Notes: a model not told the origin generated them from the letters alone. Shown: positions 6,010 through 12,166, counted from the first letter of the stretch. The stretch: 15,682 nt of DNA from an uncultured Butyricicoccus sp. (GCA_959018045.1 CAUEJN010000021.1:1-15682), one strand, 5' to 3'. Numbers and translations: made by a program.

Positions 6010-6768
6010 ATGGAATATTCCATTCAGCAGCTGTCGCGCCTGTCCGGGGTGACCACCCGCACCCTGCGCTGGTACGATGAGATCGGTCTGCTCAAGCCCA
6101 GCCGGGTGGCGGAGAGCGGTTACCGCTATTACAGCGGGGCAGAGGTCGACCGATTGCAGGACATTCTCTATTATCGTGCGCTTGGGGTGGAGCTGGCGCA
6201 GATCAAAGAATGTCTGGACAATCCTTCCTTTGACCGTCTGGCCGCTCTGCGCAGTCACCTGACCGCTTTGGAGACCGAGCAGAAGCGGCTGCAAGCACTG
6301 ATCAGATCGGTGAAAGACACCATCAGAGCACAGGAAAGGAATGAGATCATGAGCGACGCACAGAAGTTTGAAGCATTCAAGGAGCGCGTTGTAGCGCATA
6401 ACGAACAGACCTACGGGGCGGAAATTCGTGCCAAATATGGCGACGAGCAGGTGGACGCGGCACACGCTGCGGTCATGGGCTTGACGCAGGCACAGTATCA
6501 GGAATGGAGCAATCTGGGTCGGGAGATCCAGAAACGACTGGAAGATGCCGTGCAGGCTGGATTGTCCCCGCAGAGCGAGGAAGGACAGACGATTACCAAC
6601 CTGCACCGCCGTTGGCTGACCGTCACGGACAACCGGTACGACCCGGCCAAGCACCGTGGAATCGCAGAACTCTATGTGGCAGACGAGCGATTCACCGCCT
6701 ATTATGACCGTCAGGTTCCGGGCTGTGCCCGCTTCCTGCGTGATGCTGTTCAGCACTGGGCAAAGTAA
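6010..6768 (+). CDS. MerR-family regulator with TipAS drug-binding domain (TipAL-like)
   Basis: This is a 252-residue regulator. Residues 1-70 are a MerR winged helix with YSIQQLSRLSGVTTRTLRWYD and the wing GYRYYS. Residues 75-112 form the dimerising coiled coil. Residues 114-252 are a TipAS-like all-helical domain with FKERVVAHNEQTYGAEIRAKYGD near its start and YVADERFTAYYDRQVPGCARFLRDAVQ near its end; that family binds thiopeptides and other bulky drugs. The domain has one cysteine, Cys239. AAGGAGGG ends directly before an ATG at 6004, so the ATG at 6010, 6 bases away, is the likely start and also matches the MEY opening common in the family. The ligand is unknown. Confidence 0.92.
   Translation: MEYSIQQLSRLSGVTTRTLRWYDEIGLLKPSRVAESGYRYYSGAEVDRLQDILYYRALGVELAQIKECLDNPSFDRLAALRSHLTALETEQKRLQALIRSVKDTIRAQERNEIMSDAQKFEAFKERVVAHNEQTYGAEIRAKYGDEQVDAAHAAVMGLTQAQYQEWSNLGREIQKRLEDAVQAGLSPQSEEGQTITNLHRRWLTVTDNRYDPAKHRGIAELYVADERFTAYYDRQVPGCARFLRDAVQHWAK
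6349..6768 (+). other. Candidate internal translation start giving TipAS domain alone
   Basis: An in-frame ATG (Met114) follows AAAGGA by 8 bases, exactly where the linker ends and the drug-binding domain begins. It would yield a 139-residue protein without the DNA-binding part. In Streptomyces tipA the same short form is made and acts as a drug trap; whether it is made here is inference. Confidence 0.5.
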
Positions 6769-6770
6769 AA

Positions 6771-6803
6771 AAACAGACCGTCTGTGCACTAGCGCAGACG
6801 GCC
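6771..6803. terminator. Bidirectional intrinsic terminator
   Basis: CCGTCTGTGC (6778-6787) pairs with GCGCAGACGG (6792-6801) with one G-T wobble and loop ACTA. The T run is better on the minus strand, so it serves the SDR gene at least as well as the TipA-like gene. Confidence 0.8.
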
Positions 6804-6810
6804 TTTGTCT

Positions 6811-7518
6811 TTAGTCTGTTTGCAGTTTCCAACCGAAATCGTTGTGATAGATCATCTGACGGGTCATGCCGCCGTCAATGCAGATGTTTTCGCCGGTGAT
6901 AAAGCCTGCCTTGTCCGAGCACAGGAAGAGTACCATGTTGGCGATATCCAGCGGATTGCCCACTCGACCGGCAGGATGCTGGGTAGCGTCTGCACCGTCG
7001 TATATGGTGAAATCGGTGTCAATCCAGCCGGGAGAGATGGAGTTGACCCGGACTTTACCTGCAAGAGTGACCGCAAGCGCGTGGGTCAGCGCGGAGATAC
7101 CGCCCTTGGCCGCGGTGTAGCTCTCGGTCTGGGGCTGGCTCATGCGGTCGCGGGAGGAAGAAATGTTGATGACCGATGCACCGGGCGCGAAATAGGGCGA
7201 AAAGCGCTTGGTCAGATAGAATGGCGCGGTGACACCGATGCGCAGCGCGTAGTTAAACTGCTCGTAGGTGCATTCGTCAATGCCTTTCATGAGCGGCAGA
7301 GCGTTGTTGACGAGTACATCCACCCGGCCATAGTCTGCGATGACCTTGTCGGCAAAGGCATCGAGCACGGTCTGATCGGCCAGATCGCCGACAAAATAGT
7401 CGTTTTCCAGCAGGTCGATCACGCATACGTGCGCACCAGCCCTGTGGAATTCGTCCGCGATGGTCTTGCCGATGCCCTTGGCACCGCCGGTCACGACGAC
7501 AACACGATTTTGGAACAT
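6811..7518 (-). CDS. SDR-family NAD(P)-dependent oxidoreductase
   Basis: The 235-residue protein is a classical short-chain dehydrogenase/reductase. The nucleotide-binding loop TGGAKGIG is at 10-17, the NNA motif at 71-73, and the catalytic serine lies in the ISSSR stretch at 119-123, with Tyr134 and Lys138 in YTAAK. SPGWIDTDF (162-170) is the usual loop after strand six. Asp35 at the end of the second strand (CVIDLL) favours NAD over NADP. Substrate cannot be told. I chose the ATG at 7518 (GGAGG 7 bases upstream). It starts 14 bases after the def stop, so it is the second gene of a def-SDR operon. Confidence 0.9.
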   Translation of the reverse strand: MFQNRVVVVTGGAKGIGKTIADEFHRAGAHVCVIDLLENDYFVGDLADQTVLDAFADKVIADYGRVDVLVNNALPLMKGIDECTYEQFNYALRIGVTAPFYLTKRFSPYFAPGASVINISSSRDRMSQPQTESYTAAKGGISALTHALAVTLAGKVRVNSISPGWIDTDFTIYDGADATQHPAGRVGNPLDIANMVLFLCSDKAGFITGENICIDGGMTRQMIYHNDFGWKLQTD

Positions 7519-7532
7519 GGTCAAGCCTCCTT

Positions 7533-7943
7533 TTAGATGATAATGCCATCACAGTGGTCGATTTCGTGCTGGATGATCTGTGCCGTCCAGCCGGTGAAGG
7601 TCTTGAAGCGCTCCTGAAATTTTTCATTCTGGTAGCGCACTTTAATGGACTGCCAGCGCTTTGCCGGACGGATACCGGTCAGCGACAGACAGCCCTCTTC
7701 GGTCTGATAGGGCTGGGATTTCTTTACGATTTCCGGATTGAACATGACCATATAGGTGCCTTCATTGTCAAACGCGATGATGCGCTTGTTCACGCCGATC
7801 ATGTTGGCTGCCATGCCGACACAGCCGTCCTTATGGTGCTCTAGGGTTTCCAGCAGATCGGCAGCGATGGACAGATCGTCCGGGGTTGCAGGCTCGGCCT
7901 TTTGGGCTAAGAAAGTTTCATCTTTACAGATTTCTCGAATCAT
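7533..7943 (-). CDS. def: Peptide deformylase, short Clostridia-type
   Basis: This 136-residue protein removes the formyl group from new N-termini. Motif 2 is EGCLSL (83-88) with the metal-binding Cys85; motif 3 is QHEIDH (125-130) with His126, Glu127 and His130. Motif 1 is unusual: where the family has GxGLAAxQ it reads CVGMAANM (41-48), with methionine in place of the catalytic-site glutamine and cysteine for the first glycine. I believe a group of short deformylases in Bacillota shares this form. The C-terminus stops right after motif 3, without the usual extension. AGGAGA lies 6-7 bases before the ATG at 7943. It heads an operon with the SDR gene. Activity on formyl-Met is likely but not assured. 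Confidence 0.88.
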   Translation of the reverse strand: MIREICKDETFLAQKAEPATPDDLSIAADLLETLEHHKDGCVGMAANMIGVNKRIIAFDNEGTYMVMFNPEIVKKSQPYQTEEGCLSLTGIRPAKRWQSIKVRYQNEKFQERFKTFTGWTAQIIQHEIDHCDGIII

Positions 7944-7979
7944 GGTATTTCTCCTGAAAGAAGGAATGGATTTTCTTTT

Positions 7980-8008
7980 ATTATACATTCGAATGCACCG
8001 TGCGGCAA
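7980..8008 (-). promoter_or_regulatory. Promoter for the def-SDR operon
   Basis: On the minus strand TTGCCG (8003-8008) and a perfect TATAAT (7980-7985) are 17 bases apart, about 37 bases before the def ATG. Repeat copy A ends 7 bases upstream. Confidence 0.7.
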
Positions 8009-8014
8009 GTCGGG

Positions 8015-8107
8015 TTCGGCTCGCGGCGCGATTGAAAGCAGGTTCGAGTCGTGACGAAAGATCGTGCAGGCAATAAAAAACGGCATGCAGATTGACTGCA
8101 TACCGTT
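8015..8107. repeat. 93-bp direct repeat, copy A
   Basis: Identical over 93 bases to 8269-8361. It contains a copy of the tRNA-Pro terminator hairpin (8075-8107 on the minus strand) and, at 8038-8050, a 13-base piece GCAGGTTCGAGTC identical to the tRNA-Pro T arm but in inverted orientation. Confidence 0.95.
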
Positions 8108-8224
8108 TAGGAATCCAGTGCGAGCCCAGCGCAGCGGGTCGCGTTGGAAGAGGAGCTGTGACAAAGTGAGTGAGAAGTGACTTTGAAAAAGTCGCTGCGA
8201 GCGATACGACGTCCACAGCGACGA
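8108..8224. other. Gene-free 117-bp stretch between repeat copies
   Basis: I see no gene. It holds several imperfect palindromes. One is GTCGCTG (8190-8196) with CAGCGAC (8215-8221), next to a run of five T on the minus strand, which looks like another terminator. It has no counterpart next to the intact tRNA-Pro. Confidence 0.5.
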
Positions 8225-8246
8225 GGTCGAGGTGACAGGACTCGAA
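8225..8246 (-). repeat. Duplicated 3' end of tRNA-Pro (22 bp)
   Basis: The 22 bases are identical to 8368-8389, the acceptor and T-arm end of tRNA-Pro, and in the same orientation. The match stops inside the T loop, so this is a fragment and not a gene. A tRNA 3'-end duplicate is what a site-specific integrant can leave behind. Confidence 0.85.
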
Positions 8247-8268
8247 GCACGCACCCGTTGGGTGCGGC

Positions 8269-8361
8269 TTCGGCTCGCGGCGCGATTGAAAGCAGGTTCG
8301 AGTCGTGACGAAAGATCGTGCAGGCAATAAAAAACGGCATGCAGATTGACTGCATACCGTT
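8269..8361. repeat. 93-bp direct repeat, copy B
   Basis: This is the copy directly downstream of the intact tRNA-Pro on the minus strand, identical to 8015-8107. Its right part is the tRNA's terminator; the left part holds the inverted T-arm piece at 8292-8304. Confidence 0.95.
8329..8361 (-). terminator. Intrinsic terminator of tRNA-Pro
   Basis: On the minus strand AACGGTATGCAG pairs with CTGCATGCCGTT (one G-T) around TCAAT and ends in six T, starting 5 bases after the tRNA. Confidence 0.88.
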
Positions 8362-8366
8362 GAATC

Positions 8367-8442
8367 TGGTCGAGGTGACAGGACTCGAACCTGCGGCATC
8401 CTGCTCCCAAAGCAGGCGCGCTACCAGCTGCGCTACACCTCG
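8367..8442 (-). tRNA. tRNA-Pro (anticodon TGG)
   Basis: The 76-base cloverleaf has an encoded CCA: acceptor CGAGGTG/CACCTCG, anticodon stem CCTGC/GCAGG, loop TTTGGGA giving anticodon TGG, and T stem GCAGG/CCTGT. C1-G72 is present at the acceptor end, unlike the common G1-C72. Confidence 0.93.
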
Positions 8443-8464
8443 AGGGGTAAATATTTGCCTATAT

Positions 8465-8494
8465 AGTTTACCATGCAATCGGGTGATGCGTCAA
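8465..8494 (-). promoter_or_regulatory. Promoter for tRNA-Pro
   Basis: On the minus strand TTGACG (8489-8494) and TAAACT (8465-8470) are 18 bases apart, placing the transcript start about 15 bases upstream of the tRNA. Confidence 0.6.
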
Positions 8495-8565
8495 GTACCA
8501 AAACCTGCGGTCGGTTTCTTAGGTGAAATTTGTGCAAAATTTCCCGGGTTTTTCCGCGCTTTTCC

Positions 8566-8593
8566 TTGACTTTACCGGGTAAACTGGTAGACT
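8566..8593 (+). promoter_or_regulatory. glyQS promoter with overlapping palindrome
   Basis: TTGACT (8566-8571) and TAGACT (8588-8593) have a 16-base spacer. A perfect dyad, TTTACC-G-GGTAAA (8571-8583), fills the spacer and touches the -35, a good place for a repressor. The leader is only about 60 bases, too short for a T-box. Confidence 0.65.
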
Positions 8594-8658
8594 AACTGTA
8601 TATACTCTTAAATCTATGTGTGTATACGCCATATACGCCGAAAGGAGAACAACAAAAA

Positions 8659-10050
8659 ATGAAGAACAGCGAAAAGACCATGGAAAAAATCGTTGCCCTG
8701 TGCAAGGGTCGCGGTTTTGTGTACGCCGGCTCGGAGATTTACGGCGGCCTTGCGAACACCTGGGATTATGGCCCGCTTGGTGTTGAGTTCAAGAACAACG
8801 TCAAGGCAGCATGGCGCAAGAAGTTTGTGCAGGAGTCCCCGTACAACGTCGGTCTGGATTCTGCCATCCTGATGAACCCGACGACCTGGGTTGCATCCGG
8901 TCATGTCGGCGGTTTTTCCGACCCGCTGATGGACTGCAAGGACTGCAAGACTCGTCACCGTGCTGACCAGCTGATCGAGGAGACCACCGGCGAGAATCCG
9001 GCAGGCTGGTCGAACGAGCAGATGATGGCATATATCAACGAGCATCAGATCGCATGCCCGAACTGCGGCGGTCACAACTTCACCGATATCCGTCAGTTCA
9101 ACCTGATGTTTAAGACCTTCCAGGGCGTCACCGAGAACGCAAAGAACGAGATCTTCCTGCGTCCCGAGACCGCGCAGGGTATTTTCGTTAACTTCCAGAA
9201 CATCCAGCGCACCACCCGTAAGAAGATTCCCTTCGGTGTTGGTCAGGTTGGTAAGTCGTTCCGTAACGAGATCACCCCGGGTAACTTCACCTTCCGTACC
9301 CGTGAGTTTGAGCAGATGGAGCTCGAGTTCTTCTGCAAGCCGGGCACCGATCTGGAGTGGTTCAAGTACTGGAAGGACGCATGCCATAACTGGCTGCTGT
9401 CGCTGGGCATGAAGGACGAGAATCTGCGTCTGCGTGACCACGATCCGGAGGAGCTGTCGCACTACTCCAATGCAACCACCGACATCGAGTTCCTGTTCCC
9501 GTTTGGCTGGGGCGAGCTGTGGGGCATTGCAGACCGTACCGATTTCGATCTGACTCAGCATCAGAAGACTTCGGGCGTATCGATGGAATACTTCGATCAG
9601 GAAGCAAACGAGAAGTACATTCCGTACGTTATCGAGCCGTCTCTGGGTGCTGACCGTGTTGCACTGGCATTCCTGTGCGACGCATACGACGAGGAAGTTG
9701 TTGGTCAGGATAAGAACGGTAAGGACGACGTGCGCACCGTACTGCGTCTGCATCCGGCTCTGGCACCGTTCAAGGCTGCTGTACTGCCGCTGTCCAAGAA
9801 GCTGACCGAGCAGGCAATGCCGGTATGGGAGAAGCTGTCCAAGAAGTTCAATGTAGACTTTGACGATGCTGGTTCCATCGGTAAGCGTTACCGCCGTGAG
9901 GACGAGATCGGTACCCCGTACTGCATCACAGTTGACTTTGAGACCGAGCAGGATGGCTGCGTCACCGTTCGTGACCGTGATACCATGGAGCAGGAGCGCG
10001 TGAAGATCGACGATCTGGTACACTACCTGGCAAAGAAGATCGCATTCTAA
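8659..10050 (+). CDS. glyQS: Glycine--tRNA ligase, single-chain dimeric type
   Basis: The 463-residue class II synthetase charges tRNA-Gly with glycine in the cytoplasm. Seen: an N-terminal GRGFVYAGSEIYGGLANTWDYGPLG block (17-41); cysteine pairs CKDC (93-96) and CPNC (133-136) that can bind zinc; the RPETAQG block (168-174); motif 2 FRNEI (201-205) followed by a TFRTREFEQMELEFF strand; and motif 3 EPSLGADR (326-333). The anticodon-binding domain fills the C-terminal third. The length is typical for the alpha2 enzyme of Bacillota. GGAG lies 11-12 bases before the ATG at 8659. Codon use is strongly biased, as expected for a highly expressed gene. A multi-hairpin element and then a strong terminator follow. 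Confidence 0.97.
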   Translation: MKNSEKTMEKIVALCKGRGFVYAGSEIYGGLANTWDYGPLGVEFKNNVKAAWRKKFVQESPYNVGLDSAILMNPTTWVASGHVGGFSDPLMDCKDCKTRHRADQLIEETTGENPAGWSNEQMMAYINEHQIACPNCGGHNFTDIRQFNLMFKTFQGVTENAKNEIFLRPETAQGIFVNFQNIQRTTRKKIPFGVGQVGKSFRNEITPGNFTFRTREFEQMELEFFCKPGTDLEWFKYWKDACHNWLLSLGMKDENLRLRDHDPEELSHYSNATTDIEFLFPFGWGELWGIADRTDFDLTQHQKTSGVSMEYFDQEANEKYIPYVIEPSLGADRVALAFLCDAYDEEVVGQDKNGKDDVRTVLRLHPALAPFKAAVLPLSKKLTEQAMPVWEKLSKKFNVDFDDAGSIGKRYRREDEIGTPYCITVDFETEQDGCVTVRDRDTMEQERVKIDDLVHYLAKKIAF

Positions 10051-10082
10051 GATCAGACCGCACCAATTATTGAAGTTTGGAT

Positions 10083-10234
10083 CAAACCTTTTCGAAGGTT
10101 TGCGGGTTCTCAGGGCAGAGCCCTGAGCCGTGTCCCGCAGCCCGTAGGCCACTATCCTCATTCCCGCGCTGTGCGCGGAGTAAATGAGTGTGACACGGAA
10201 TCCCCTATTTGATTTTCGCGCTTGCGAAAATCAA
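10083..10234 (+). repeat. Multi-hairpin 3'-UTR element, copy 2 (after glyQS)
   Basis: Read in the glyQS sense: an 8-bp hairpin with TTCG loop (10083-10102); GGGTT; the CTCAGGGC-AGA-GCCCTGAG hairpin (10109-10127); a nested palindrome with outer arms CCGTGTC/GACACGG (10128-10134, 10192-10198), middle arms CTCATT/AATGAG and inner arms CCGCGC/GCGCGG; then GGAATCCCCTA; and the closing 11-bp hairpin TTGATTTTCGC/GCGAAAATCAA (10209-10234). Order and linkers match copies 3 and 4. It lacks the 16-base leading block. An extra 8-bp palindrome of the family's CACTC-CGCA-GAGTG type stands outside it at 10253-10272. Confidence 0.8.
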
Positions 10235-10279
10235 CAAAAAGGAAAAAATAAAGCGCACTCCGCAGAGTGCGCAATCTCT

Positions 10280-10309
10280 AAAAAGACCGTCCGAGAGGAC
10301 GGTCTTTTT
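10280..10309. terminator. Strong bidirectional terminator between glyQS and agcS
   Basis: AAAAAGACCGTCC pairs with GGACGGTCTTTTT around GAGA: a perfect 13-bp stem that serves both convergent genes. The two flanking multi-hairpin elements face it symmetrically. Confidence 0.92.
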
Positions 10310-10325
10310 CTTGTGTTTGTTTTGG

Positions 10326-10448
10326 TTGATTCCCGGGGCGAACACCGGGAATCAAAGGGGATTCCGCGCTCTGCGGAGCGCGGCCAGCCTGCGCGGCTGG
10401 ATCGCGCCGGGTCGCAGACCCGAACCCGCTTATCGCCTGCGGGCGGGA
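10326..10448 (-). repeat. Multi-hairpin 3'-UTR element, copy 3 (after agcS)
   Basis: In the agcS sense it starts 7 bases after the stop codon with the shared 16-base block (10433-10448). Then come hairpins at 10408-10422 (CGGGTC/GACCCG), 10384-10400 (CCAGCC/GGCTGG) and 10364-10383 (CCGCGCTC, loop CGCA, GAGCGCGG). It ends with GGAATCCCCT and the closing 11-bp hairpin at 10326-10355, with TTGATTCCCGG/CCGGGAATCAA around an 8-base loop (TGTTCGCC in this sense). Confidence 0.85.
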
Positions 10449-10455
10449 ATTAAAC

Positions 10456-11826
10456 TTACTCGTCGACCACAGGAGCCGGAGGTGCGTGCTCATCCAGGTG
10501 CTTATCCCACAGATAGTGCTTGGTTTCCTTGACGATCACACCGGACAGCAGCAGGATAGACACCAGATTGGGGAATGCCATCAGGCCATTCATGAGGTCG
10601 GAGAACGTCCAGATAATGCCAAGATCGGCAATCGCACCATAGAATAGGACAATGAGGAAAACAATACGATAAATCATAACGCGCTTTGCACCGAACAGAT
10701 AGGTGACGCAGCGCTCACCGTAGTACGACCAGCCCAGAATGGTGGTGAATGCGAAGATGGACAGCGCAATCGCCAGAACATAGCTGCCGACGTAGGGAAG
10801 CTGAGAGAATGCGATCTGCGTCAGCGCATCATCCTTGACATTCACATACAGTTCAGGCAGACGCAGCTGGGTGGATACGATGACGATACCGGTGATAGCG
10901 CATACGATGACCGTGTCCCAGAACGTACCGGTCATGGAGACCAGTGCCTGACGGACGGGGTTTTTGGTCTGTGCGGAAGCGGCAGCGATGGGAGCCGTAC
11001 CCAGACCGGACTCATTGGAGAACAGACCGCGTGCGACACCGTACTTGCAGGCAATCATCATAGCCGAGCCCAGGAAACCACCGGTGATGGACTTGAGCGA
11101 GAATGCCGAAGTGACGATGGTGCCGAGTGCGGGCAGCAGAAAAGCACGGTTTAAGAACAGGATGACCGCGCAGCCCACGATGTAGAACAGTGCCATGAAG
11201 GGCACGAGCTTTTCGCACACGCGGGAGATCTGCTTGACGCCGCCCAGAATAACGACAGCGGTCAGGATGGTAACGACGATACCCGAGATCGCCGGATTGA
11301 CACCGAACGAAGTGCGGATCACATCGGTGATTGCATGAGACTGTACAGTGCAGCCAGCGCCGAAGGTTGCCAGAACGGCAAAGACGGCGAACAGGACAGC
11401 CAGCCACTTGATGCCCAGACCGCGCTCAATGGTGTACATCGGGCCGCCGGCCATCGAGCCATCCTTGAGGCGGACGCGGTACTTAACCGACAGAAGCGAT
11501 TCTGCGTACTTGGTGGAGATACCGAACACACCGGTCATCCAGCACCAGAACACCGCGCCGGGGCCGCCGAGTGCGATTGCGGTCGAGACACCGATGATGT
11601 TGCCCGTGCCGATGGTCGCCGCGAGCGCGGTTGCCAGTGCACCGAACTGCGAGATATCGCCGTGCGCGCCGTCATCGGACTGGGTGGATAATTTGACGGC
11701 ACGGAATGTGTGCCGTTGGATGAACTTGAGACGGAACGTCAAGAACAGATGCGTTCCGAAGAGCAGCACGATCATCGGGACACCCCAGATGAAGTCGCGC
11801 AGCCAGGAGATCGCGTTTTCTAACAT
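10456..11826 (-). CDS. agcS: Sodium:alanine symporter, AGCS family
   Basis: The 456-residue polytopic membrane protein imports alanine or glycine with sodium. The family signature is clear near residues 60-110: GALATALAATIGTGNIIGVSTAIALGGPGA, then FWCWMTGVFGISTKYAESLLSVKYR. SNESGLGTAPIAAA around 270 is the second conserved block. About ten to eleven hydrophobic spans are visible, and the C-terminal 20 residues are polar and acidic. AAGGAAGGG lies 11 bases before the ATG at 11826. It has its own promoter with a hairpin in the leader. Its neighbour glyQS uses glycine, but the genes converge and are not co-transcribed. Alanine versus glycine preference cannot be read from sequence. Confidence 0.95.
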   Translation of the reverse strand: MLENAISWLRDFIWGVPMIVLLFGTHLFLTFRLKFIQRHTFRAVKLSTQSDDGAHGDISQFGALATALAATIGTGNIIGVSTAIALGGPGAVFWCWMTGVFGISTKYAESLLSVKYRVRLKDGSMAGGPMYTIERGLGIKWLAVLFAVFAVLATFGAGCTVQSHAITDVIRTSFGVNPAISGIVVTILTAVVILGGVKQISRVCEKLVPFMALFYIVGCAVILFLNRAFLLPALGTIVTSAFSLKSITGGFLGSAMMIACKYGVARGLFSNESGLGTAPIAAASAQTKNPVRQALVSMTGTFWDTVIVCAITGIVIVSTQLRLPELYVNVKDDALTQIAFSQLPYVGSYVLAIALSIFAFTTILGWSYYGERCVTYLFGAKRVMIYRIVFLIVLFYGAIADLGIIWTFSDLMNGLMAFPNLVSILLLSGVIVKETKHYLWDKHLDEHAPPAPVVDE

Positions 11827-11853
11827 GACTGAAATTACCCTTCCTTTTGTTTA

Positions 11854-11876
11854 AGCGGCACCGCCGCTCTTTTTTT
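11854..11876 (+). promoter_or_regulatory. Hairpin with T run in the agcS leader (terminator on + strand)
   Basis: AGCGGC-ACC-GCCGCT followed by CTTTTTTT forms a terminator-like structure on the plus strand. On the minus strand the same stem lies in the agcS leader, just before the ribosome site. It could block antisense read-through or modulate agcS translation. Confidence 0.5.
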
Positions 11877-11895
11877 CTTACACACAACGCTTATT

Positions 11896-11904
11896 ATTAT
11901 AGCA
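11896..11904 (-). promoter_or_regulatory. Extended -10 promoter for agcS
   Basis: TGC-TATAAT on the minus strand is a perfect extended -10, about 70 bases before the ATG; no good -35 is seen. Confidence 0.65.
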
Positions 11905-12116
11905 CAAAGGGCTGTGTTTTGGAGAAAACAGCGGAAAATAAGCAAAAAATACGGGCTTTCAGTTGCGAGGAGAGCTGAAAGCGGAAGGAATGCCGTAAAA
12001 AATTCTGATTCTGAGCAAGAAAACAGAAAAAATTTCCGTATGAGCAAAAGGAATTTAGAGCAGAGACAAAAATTTTTGGAAGCCGGAGAGAAAACCGAAA
12101 AGAATACGGAGAGGAC
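11905..12116. other. Gene-free, purine-rich intergenic stretch
   Basis: This stretch between the agcS promoter and the argF terminator is strongly purine-rich on the plus strand, hence C/T-rich on the strand transcribed for argF. One 7-bp hairpin (CTTTCAG/CTGAAAG) is present. A plus-strand open frame exists but has no ribosome site and low-complexity content. A backup Rho-loading region after argF is possible. Confidence 0.4.
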
Positions 12117-12150
12117 AGAAAAAGACCCGAATCCGTTTGGACTCGGGTCT
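12117..12150 (-). terminator. Intrinsic terminator of the arginine operon
   Basis: On the minus strand AGACCCGAGTCC pairs with GGATTCGGGTCT (one G-T) around AAAC, followed by a T run; it lies 16 bases after the argF stop. Confidence 0.88.
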
Positions 12151-12166
12151 GAATAAACAAAGGGGA

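Noticed and set aside
8015..8361. Insertion sequence as the cause of the direct repeats
   Set aside because: The repeats enclose only about 160 bases with no transposase and no terminal inverted repeats; tRNA-end recombination fits better.
7944..8399. Upstream extension of the def frame to 288 codons
   Set aside because: It would run through the def promoter, the 93-bp repeats and the tRNA-Pro; the ATG at 7943 has a good ribosome site and matches the family start.
8444..8658. T-box riboswitch upstream of glyQS
   Set aside because: The leader after the promoter is about 60 bases and shows neither the T-box consensus nor a terminator/antiterminator pair.
8614..10161. Long open frame (515 codons) antisense to glyQS
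   Set aside because: It is a shadow of a highly biased gene; it has no ribosome site or recognisable motif, and the glyQS frame carries all class II motifs.
10184..10532. Short plus-strand frames between glyQS and agcS
   Set aside because: They are made of the palindromes of the multi-hairpin elements and a terminator, with no coding signal.
11914..12156. Plus-strand frame of 80 codons
   Set aside because: It begins with GTG without a proper ribosome site, is low-complexity and Lys/Glu/Arg-rich, and overlaps both the agcS promoter and the argF terminator.
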